From contig CAXXJM010000001.1 of NCBI GenBank assembly GCA_963666475.2, positions 930,001-994,000 on the forward strand: a DNA stretch of 64,000 nt, read 5' to 3'. Positions 54,553-61,628 of this stretch are shown piece by piece (position 1 is the stretch's first letter; every line of letters begins with the position of its first letter). A program made the position numbers and the translations under genes. This stretch comes from JBFHIZ01 sp963666475. Its GTDB lineage: Bacteria; Bacillota; Clostridia; Lachnospirales; Lachnospiraceae. Under the pieces are notes generated by a model. That model searched no databases. It was not told the DNA's origin and was given only the letters and a program-made list of their open reading frames with translations.

Positions 54553-55531
54553 TTCGTTTTCCCCTCCTTTCTATTTTTTTCTTTAATCTTATTTCTTTTT
54601 TCACTTCTTTTTTTCGATGTTTGATTTGTCTTTCATATATTCCTTTTTTCTCACTTAGCAAAAGCAAGAATAAAAGAACAATCAACAAAACAACTACTGA
54701 GTACATCCACGCCATCGCTGACGCATATCCATATCCCTTTTCTTTTGTTCCAGAGAACATTGCAGATTCAATCATATTAATTAATTCATTTTGTTCGTTT
54801 CCGCTTAAGAATATTACTGAATACACCGCGTTTAACAAAATCATAGGTTTGATTGTAGGTAGTGTAATTTTCCAAAAACACTCCCATTTTGAACCACCAT
54901 CAATCTGTGCTGCTTCATATAATGTCGTATCGATTTTCTGTAATGCAGAAAGGAAAATCAATATTTGAACACCTGAATACCATAAAATCATAATCATATC
55001 CGAGAATATTTCACCTATTGAAGTTGCTACACTTGTCGGAAGAAACATATCAAAGGCGGAAATGATTCCTTGAACATTCATTGCAGGTATGCTTGCGGCA
55101 CCCTCTGCGACCAACATGTTCATTACTGGCCCACTCACAATAATTACAGGCAAGAAAAAGATCAATCGGAAAAACCCTTTCAATTTGATTTTCCCATTAA
55201 GCATCATTGCGATCAGCAAAGCAAATACAACAATAATTGGTACTTGTACCAGTGTCTGCCACAAGTAGGAAACAAGCTGTTGAGGAAACTCAGGATTTTC
55301 AAACCAAATCTGTGTAAAATTCTGTGTTCCTACAAAATTATAAACAATTTTAAGCGGTGTAATACGGATGTTGTACCACATATAATAAAACGAAAGTGCA
55401 AGTGGATAGATCATGAATGCAATGACTCCAATGAGCCATGGCGAAATGAACAAATATCCTGCTATCGCCTCTTTTCTGACCAGTCTACCAGCTTTGATCT
55501 TAGGGCTTTTTGTTTTCTTTTCTCTACTCAT
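54482..55531 (-). CDS. Sugar ABC importer permease (MalF-like) with basic tail
   Basis: 349-residue permease with six helices and EAA loop LYEAAQIDGGSKWECFWKITLP. Its last 55 or so residues form a very Lys/Arg-rich tail (including KKKIERRGKRNVKK) beyond the usual end of MalF-type proteins, and the final 71 bp overlap the next permease gene. The A of its ATG is shared with the TAA stop of the DUF5696 gene (TAATG), indicating translational coupling. Confidence 0.9.
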   Translation of the reverse strand: MSREKKTKSPKIKAGRLVRKEAIAGYLFISPWLIGVIAFMIYPLALSFYYMWYNIRITPLKIVYNFVGTQNFTQIWFENPEFPQQLVSYLWQTLVQVPIIVVFALLIAMMLNGKIKLKGFFRLIFFLPVIIVSGPVMNMLVAEGAASIPAMNVQGIISAFDMFLPTSVATSIGEIFSDMIMILWYSGVQILIFLSALQKIDTTLYEAAQIDGGSKWECFWKITLPTIKPMILLNAVYSVIFLSGNEQNELINMIESAMFSGTKEKGYGYASAMAWMYSVVVLLIVLLFLLLLSEKKGIYERQIKHRKKEVKKEIRLKKKIERRGKRNVKKIERARKRRNYKTYSGDQDY

Positions 55532-57723
55532 TATTCACCCACCACCTTATAGTTCATTGCATCGATTGTAATTCCATCTACATCCTGACTGCTATCGCTA
55601 TAGTTTACATAAATCACAACACCATTACTGTATGTTACTTTACGTACGTCATTCTCTAGAAGTTGATGTTTTTCAATCGTTGCATTTCCGATTGTTTCGT
55701 TTAATTGTTTCAATTCACCGGTATACTCAATAATCATGTTTTTGAATACACGATATTGAGAACTATAGATATCGTTTGAATTTGTATAAATCAATTCTGA
55801 CGAGCTTTCTTTCGTGATGTAGAACGATGGATATGTACCTGTTTCAACAAGCTTCAGAAAATATTCCTGTTTATTCGCTTCAAAATTGATGTAGTCGGAA
55901 TACATTGGTACCACGCCCTTTAATACAATTGACATAAATGGAATGCTTTCATCTTCATAAATATAATCAGAGATTGAAAGTGGCATATCCAAGAAAGCAT
56001 CGGTGTATTTCCATAAGTATGCATATGGTTTTTCTAAAACAACTTCTGCGGACTCATCAAGCATATGGATGGTGTTTTGATACTGTTCTGCACAATCATA
56101 TCTTGTATAGAAGTCTCCACCGTAGCTCCATGAAAAGATGCGATTGCTGATTCCAGCTACAGCTAACGTATCCACTCCCTGATTCGTATAACTAGATAAA
56201 AGTTTCGATGCCAAGGTATTTGTTCTTGCAGGAATCAAGAATAAGAATGTACTGTATACATCTTTATAAGTTTCATAATCATACTTTCTTTTATCAACTC
56301 GCTTTACTACATTAAATGTCGCATTATTCTCCGACGGATTAATCTCCTGTGCGTTGTCATATAAGTAGATGTTGATTCCAAGTTCTCGATAATCTTGTAT
56401 CAATTCTGTAAGCGCTTTTGTTCCACCAATTTTTGAATCTGCACGGTATGTAGTGATTGGAAGATCATAGATTCCGCCTTTTTGCCAACCTTTGTATACG
56501 CTGAACAAGTCTGTCACATTCTCACTTGCCAAATCTTCGTATATCTCTCGGATATCATCGATCGTAGTCATCACTACTGCTGATGTACCAAATACCCAAT
56601 CTTCGCGATCTGTTCCAAGAAAATCAATTCTGGTATTGTACGACGTATCCTTTTGTGTAAGCAAATCATTACGAAGTAAATACTCACGATAAGCATTCGC
56701 CATTCCCGTATAATCGGCTTCTTCACCAGATAAAAACATAAATCGTATTTTTAAGTCAGAGTGACTTCTATCTGATTCGACCATTTTAATAGACCCGGTA
56801 CTGGTATTGTTACTCGTGGGTTGTGTATATAACCTCCGTTCAATAAATCTTGCAAAAACACGATTATAATCTACACTGACTCCATTTGGACTTGCTTCAA
56901 TCTTCGAACGCATAGCTCCTTCTTCAACAACTGCTAAATATGCCATTTGATCATCAGTATGCGCGATTCCATAAATAGGGGTCAAAATGTCTTCTTCTTC
57001 ATTGATCATTTCATATCGATCCCACAGAAGTGCTGTAACATCTGAGTCTTTAAAACCAATGTCATCTCCATAAATCATGGTCGTATATGCACTGCTGAAT
57101 CGGCCTTCTTTATCATTGAGATAAATCAACGCTCCATCACCATCCGGTATAAATAAATATCCTTCTTTTTCATCCAAATAAGAATTTCCCATATATGGAT
57201 AAATCATGATTGTCCCAATGTTGTATTTGTCACCATCCTCAATAATGGAGTCATCTGCTACCTTTGCCACTAGCCCATCATCTTCTAAAGTCACCTCTAA
57301 AGTCAGACCTACCTGATATTCATTCCAATAAAGTTTGGCCGAAAATCCATTTTCTAAATAAGAAATCGTTTTATCCACTTTGTCATTCATAAGATCTGCC
57401 TGCTTGGTATCAACTTCCTGGTAAATCAAAGTCATAACAATTGCAGATTTCATAGAACCTACCCAAGTGTCGTTATTTTTTCCATCGTCATATCCAATGG
57501 CTGATTCCATGGTAGCTCCAGTGTCTTTGTCCTCCACAATTACGGATAGGTATTCTTCATCCATATACAGATTGTATTGATCACTTTCTCCAATGAGCTG
57601 ATACCCTTCTTGAATCTCAGCTGCCTCCGCATGACTTGTGTAGATGTTTGAAAAAGAAACCATTGCAAACATCAATATGAGGATCGAGGCGCGTTTCCAT
57701 AACTTACTTGTTTTAGCTGCCAA
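55531..57723 (-). CDS. Secreted DUF5696 protein, glycosidase-like
   Basis: About 730 residues with an N-terminal signal (LWKRASILILMFAMVSF, then SHAEAAE). An N-terminal beta-rich region (about 40-320) is followed by an alternating alpha/beta region (about 350-600; FSVYKGWQKGGIYDLP, GINIYLYDNAQEINP, GVDTLAVAGISNRIFSW) and a C-terminal beta part ending in VTYSNGVVIYVNYSD. This layout resembles mutarotase-like domain plus barrel in GH31/36/101-type enzymes. I know it as DUF5696; no function is established. I start at TTG 57723, 9 nt after GGTGG; an earlier in-frame TTG at 57744 overlaps more. It sits between the two importers and may act on their substrate outside the cell. Confidence 0.78.
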   Translation of the reverse strand: MAAKTSKLWKRASILILMFAMVSFSNIYTSHAEAAEIQEGYQLIGESDQYNLYMDEEYLSVIVEDKDTGATMESAIGYDDGKNNDTWVGSMKSAIVMTLIYQEVDTKQADLMNDKVDKTISYLENGFSAKLYWNEYQVGLTLEVTLEDDGLVAKVADDSIIEDGDKYNIGTIMIYPYMGNSYLDEKEGYLFIPDGDGALIYLNDKEGRFSSAYTTMIYGDDIGFKDSDVTALLWDRYEMINEEEDILTPIYGIAHTDDQMAYLAVVEEGAMRSKIEASPNGVSVDYNRVFARFIERRLYTQPTSNNTSTGSIKMVESDRSHSDLKIRFMFLSGEEADYTGMANAYREYLLRNDLLTQKDTSYNTRIDFLGTDREDWVFGTSAVVMTTIDDIREIYEDLASENVTDLFSVYKGWQKGGIYDLPITTYRADSKIGGTKALTELIQDYRELGINIYLYDNAQEINPSENNATFNVVKRVDKRKYDYETYKDVYSTFLFLIPARTNTLASKLLSSYTNQGVDTLAVAGISNRIFSWSYGGDFYTRYDCAEQYQNTIHMLDESAEVVLEKPYAYLWKYTDAFLDMPLSISDYIYEDESIPFMSIVLKGVVPMYSDYINFEANKQEYFLKLVETGTYPSFYITKESSSELIYTNSNDIYSSQYRVFKNMIIEYTGELKQLNETIGNATIEKHQLLENDVRKVTYSNGVVIYVNYSDSSQDVDGITIDAMNYKVVGE

Positions 57724-59767
57724 TTCGATACACCACCTCTCCAATCAATGCTCTGATAAAGTTAAATACTTGTGACCAAAGAACATAGATAATAAATGCT
57801 AATAATAATGCGATTAATATTGTAAAGAATGTTAGAAAAATAATCTTTACGGTTTCTTTCAATGTATAGTTATTGATTTCTTTTATCGACAGGAACATAA
57901 GTACTGCGATCCAAGTAAACATTGCTGTGTATCCAAACTGGATAAAAAATACTTCATTATAGGTAACTACATGTGATACAAAGAGAAGAATCGGAACAAA
58001 AATCAATGCAGGTCCCATACTATAAATTGCGGACGAATAGATGTGTCTTAATTTTCCTTCTCCATCATTAATTGTACATATCAAATAATTACAACCTACA
58101 ACCAGACCTAAAACAATCAGAATGAAACCAACATCGGATAGGATATCGTATCGCCCTTCTCGAACTGTTTTCATTAAGAACCCACAGAAATATTTATTTA
58201 CAATGTATAGAATCATTAAGAACAACAAAAATATGTTCGTACTAAGTAAGGAAACTTTTCCTTCTCTTTTAATTCCATAACATCCATCAATTGGATGCTT
58301 CATAAAATACATCTGATATCTTAATTCTTTCATCAGTTTCTTATCGCCAAAGTTCTTCAAAATTTCTTTTGGACGCTTTAAAATATTCAGCTTACGATCA
58401 AGTACACTCACAACTTGTTTTAATACGATAAACCCAATGACAATGAAAATCAAAGTCACTAAATTTCTCTTTAACCACAAATTTCTGATTTCCCAAAATG
58501 CATCGGAATACCCATCGTAATCTTTTGCAAGTCTTGAATATTTGATTGCTTCTTCATAATTTTCTTCCTGAATCAATGCTCTTCCCATTGCCATATTGGC
58601 ATAGTCAAAAAGATTGTTCATTTCTAGTACTTCACCAAGTGGTAGTTTACTTTCTGTATATCTACCTTTTGAGTATAGATAAAGTGCATTGTGTAGGTAA
58701 TTCGTGAACTCCGTTGGCTCATAGATTTGAATCTGTGCTTTATCTGAATCTAAAACATAGATTTTATCGTCATCACCAATCTGAATCGCTTCCACTTTCG
58801 TACTCAGACCAATTCTTTGATCTCCATTATCGCTTCCACCAAAGACGAATAGCATTTCACCTTCGTTATTGTATTCATAAATATATCCCATTTGTGAAAC
58901 AACAAATGCATTGTCGTGATTTCCTACTGCTACAGCGGCAGGTACGCTTTCATATGCATCTGGTTCAATCATATTTACGCCAGCAATATTCAGTCGTTTT
59001 AGAGTATCTTCATTTTCTCCACGAGTCACCGTATAAATCAGACCCTTTTCATCAATCGCCATATTATCGGGTGTTGCAGGAATATTTCCTTGCATTTTGG
59101 CTCTCTGTGCATCTGTCAATACCGATCTCCAGATGATGTTCCAAAGAGATGCATTGGTATTGTTTGTTCCAAAATATCCAAGAAAAGTTCCTTCTGCCAC
59201 TGGACTAATCTGAACAATACCGTTAGTATTTGACTCACAAATGATGTACATTGTTCCCGACTCATTCACAACAATTTTTTGAGGTAAAAAATCTTGATTA
59301 TCTCCATATAGTGGATGATCCGGTTTCCCATATGTTTGAATCAATTTACCTTCCTGATTAAACACGAAAATACTTCTTGCATCACGATCCGCCACATAAC
59401 ATGTGTGATCCGATGTTACATACATTCCTTTCGGGTTGACTAAATATTCTTCTCCAAATGTTGCAACCAATTCTCCATCTAATGTAGATACAACAACTCT
59501 TTGATTCCCACTGTCTAGTATGTATAAATAATTATCCTTTGTTAATGTAAAATCCGTAGGTGCTACTAAAGTCTCTTCTCCAACTTTTGTAATCGTTTTA
59601 TAAGGAAGATATGCAGTCTGCGTCTCTGTAATATGCCCGTATCCATCAATTGTATAGGTTTTATAAGGTTCTTCTGCATATGCTTTTGTTCCACCAGCTG
59701 CCACAATCAATATCATCAGGAAGGTGGCGATCACCAGTAAAAGACCTTTGTTTACTTTTCTCATCAT
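57713..59767 (-). CDS. NHL-propeller / YIP1-like membrane protein
   Basis: 684 residues: signal or membrane helix (8-30), a beta-propeller of NHL-type repeats (about 35-365; repeated DGELVATFGEEY, NQEGKLIQTYG, GEMLFVFGG turns), a TPR-like helical stretch (about 370-430; YSKGRYTESKLPLGE, QEENYEEAIKYSRLAKDYD), then five or six membrane helices (about 436-675) resembling a YIP1-type domain. The propeller faces outside. Such proteins appear beside sugar importers in Firmicutes, but their role is not known; sensing or a docking scaffold for binding proteins is possible. AGAGGA precedes the ATG pair. It overlaps the DUF5696 gene start by about 11 bp. Confidence 0.8.
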   Translation of the reverse strand: MMRKVNKGLLLVIATFLMILIVAAGGTKAYAEEPYKTYTIDGYGHITETQTAYLPYKTITKVGEETLVAPTDFTLTKDNYLYILDSGNQRVVVSTLDGELVATFGEEYLVNPKGMYVTSDHTCYVADRDARSIFVFNQEGKLIQTYGKPDHPLYGDNQDFLPQKIVVNESGTMYIICESNTNGIVQISPVAEGTFLGYFGTNNTNASLWNIIWRSVLTDAQRAKMQGNIPATPDNMAIDEKGLIYTVTRGENEDTLKRLNIAGVNMIEPDAYESVPAAVAVGNHDNAFVVSQMGYIYEYNNEGEMLFVFGGSDNGDQRIGLSTKVEAIQIGDDDKIYVLDSDKAQIQIYEPTEFTNYLHNALYLYSKGRYTESKLPLGEVLEMNNLFDYANMAMGRALIQEENYEEAIKYSRLAKDYDGYSDAFWEIRNLWLKRNLVTLIFIVIGFIVLKQVVSVLDRKLNILKRPKEILKNFGDKKLMKELRYQMYFMKHPIDGCYGIKREGKVSLLSTNIFLLFLMILYIVNKYFCGFLMKTVREGRYDILSDVGFILIVLGLVVGCNYLICTINDGEGKLRHIYSSAIYSMGPALIFVPILLFVSHVVTYNEVFFIQFGYTAMFTWIAVLMFLSIKEINNYTLKETVKIIFLTFFTILIALLLAFIIYVLWSQVFNFIRALIGEVVYRIGS

Positions 59768-59782
59768 CTACTTCCTCTCGTG

Positions 59783-60658
59783 TTATTTAATACCTGAATG
59801 TGCCATTGTGTTCATAACGTTACGTTGCAATATAATAAACAAAACTAAGTTCGGCACGAACATAATAAGCGATGCGGCTGCCGCAACTCCCTGTCCAGAA
59901 ACTGCATTTGTTGTAGACATACTTGTTAATGTGTTCATATAGAAAGGCAAAGATTTTAATGCCTCATCGTTAATATAGTAATTCGAAGCTTCGATATTCA
60001 CCCAAGTCTGCTGAAAAACCAAAATGGCTGCCGTCGCAATTGCAGGCTTAATCAATGGAATAATTACTTTTCGATAAATTGCCCACTCTTTTGCACCATC
60101 CATATATGCTGCTTCAATCAAAGACTGTGGTACCTGATCCACAAATTGTTTCACTAGGAACAAAGAAACTGGTAATGCAATTAATGGAAGAATCTGCGCT
60201 AAGTAAGTGTCTGTTAAACCAAGTAGATTGACTACCATATATCTTGGAATCATTACTGCGACTGGTACAAACATCAATGCGAACTGATTGATTTGAAGCA
60301 TGGTTTTTCTTCCTTTAAATTTAAGCTTTGACAATGCATAAGCCGCTATTGTAATAAAGAACAAGGATGAAAAAACAACTGTCACAGTAATAATGATACT
60401 ATTGAATACATATTTTGAAAGTGGTATCCCGGCAGATCTGGAAGCTTTAAACAACTGTCTGAAATTATCCAATGTTGGATGTGTCGTGATGAATTTTGGT
60501 GGAAAAGCAAAAAGCTCTTCCATTGGTTTAAATGCATGAAATATGATAAAAATAATTGGCAATCCAGTGATGAACACCAAAGGGAGAACAAATAAATAGA
60601 TCTTCACCTGGTCTTTTTCAAATCTTTTTGGATTAATTTTATGTCCTTTGTAAGCCAT
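59783..60658 (-). CDS. Sugar ABC importer permease (MalG-like), first importer
   Basis: 291-residue permease with six helices and EAA loop LIEAAYMDGAKEWAIYRKVIIPL. It lies between the MalF-like permease (14 nt upstream) and the NHL/YIP1 gene (15 nt downstream). AGGAGGG precedes the ATG. It belongs to the importer of the large binding protein at 61629. Confidence 0.93.
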   Translation of the reverse strand: MAYKGHKINPKRFEKDQVKIYLFVLPLVFITGLPIIFIIFHAFKPMEELFAFPPKFITTHPTLDNFRQLFKASRSAGIPLSKYVFNSIIITVTVVFSSLFFITIAAYALSKLKFKGRKTMLQINQFALMFVPVAVMIPRYMVVNLLGLTDTYLAQILPLIALPVSLFLVKQFVDQVPQSLIEAAYMDGAKEWAIYRKVIIPLIKPAIATAAILVFQQTWVNIEASNYYINDEALKSLPFYMNTLTSMSTTNAVSGQGVAAAASLIMFVPNLVLFIILQRNVMNTMAHSGIK

Positions 60659-60672
60659 GTTCTTTCTCCCTC

Positions 60673-61578
60673 CTAATCGTCACTAAACAGTCGTTTCGAT
60701 ACAGATGAGAAAATATGTACGATTAACAATAGTGCAACGGATACAGCCGCAGCGTATCCCATCTCATATCTAATAAATCCATAATCTTCAATATGGTTTA
60801 CAATTAACTGACCTGCATACCCCGGTGTCGGATTTCCCGCAAGCAAGGTACTGATCTGTCCATTTTGAAATGCGCCTACAATCTGCATTACAGCAGCAAA
60901 TAACATTTGCGGTTTCATACTCGGAATTGTTACATAAATCATTTCCTGAAAACGATTTTTCACTCCATCGATTGCTGCTGCTTCATATAATGTGTCATCA
61001 ATATTTAGAACTCCGGCTAAGATTGCAAGGAATCCTACCCCCATACTGCTCCATAGACCAATAATTATAACGATTGGTAATAAATAATTGGAATTAACCA
61101 GCCAGATAATTGGTTCTGTAATTACTCCTAATTCCATCAGCCAACTGTTAAAATATCCAGTTTGATCACCTGTAAACATAATTTTCCAAAGCACGGTCAT
61201 TGCTACACCAGTCGTCATGCTTGGAGAATACAAAATCAATGCAAATATTGTTCTTGGAAGCTTTGTTAAGTTTGCAAGCGACCAAGCCAAAAGGAAGGAT
61301 AACACATAGCCACCGACTCCAACAATCAATGCATATTTTACAGTATTTGGAAGTACGTATTGCATAAACACTTCGTCATTCGTAATCAAGTTTATATAAT
61401 TTAAAAATCCGACAAAACTAGGGAATTGAATGGCATTATAATTCGTGAATGATAAGATAATTGCCATTACTACCGGAGTCAATATAAAAGTCGTAAATAA
61501 TAAAGCATAGGGAAGGGTAAATAAATAACCAGTTCGATTTCCATTTTCCCTTCTACTAATTTTGAGATTCTTGCGCAT
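60673..61578 (-). CDS. Sugar ABC importer permease (MalF-like), first importer
   Basis: 301-residue permease with six helices and EAA loop LYEAAAIDGVKNRFQEMIYVTIP. It follows the large binding protein by 50 nt. The ribosome binding site GGAG is 13 nt or more from this ATG, rather far, so the exact start is slightly uncertain. It partners the MalG-like permease at 59783. Confidence 0.92.
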   Translation of the reverse strand: MRKNLKISRRENGNRTGYLFTLPYALLFTTFILTPVVMAIILSFTNYNAIQFPSFVGFLNYINLITNDEVFMQYVLPNTVKYALIVGVGGYVLSFLLAWSLANLTKLPRTIFALILYSPSMTTGVAMTVLWKIMFTGDQTGYFNSWLMELGVITEPIIWLVNSNYLLPIVIIIGLWSSMGVGFLAILAGVLNIDDTLYEAAAIDGVKNRFQEMIYVTIPSMKPQMLFAAVMQIVGAFQNGQISTLLAGNPTPGYAGQLIVNHIEDYGFIRYEMGYAAAVSVALLLIVHIFSSVSKRLFSDD

Positions 61579-61628
61579 CCTTTTTTTCTCACTCCTTTGC
61601 TTACTTCTTAAGTATGTAGTAATCTAAA

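Noticed and set aside
55070..55552. 160-codon open frame on the plus strand
   Set aside because: Antisense to a MalF-type permease with EAA loop; composition (many His, Cys, Asn) is that of a shadow frame.
58714..59136. 140-codon open frame on the plus strand
   Set aside because: Antisense to the NHL propeller; His/Tyr-rich shadow composition and no ribosome binding site.
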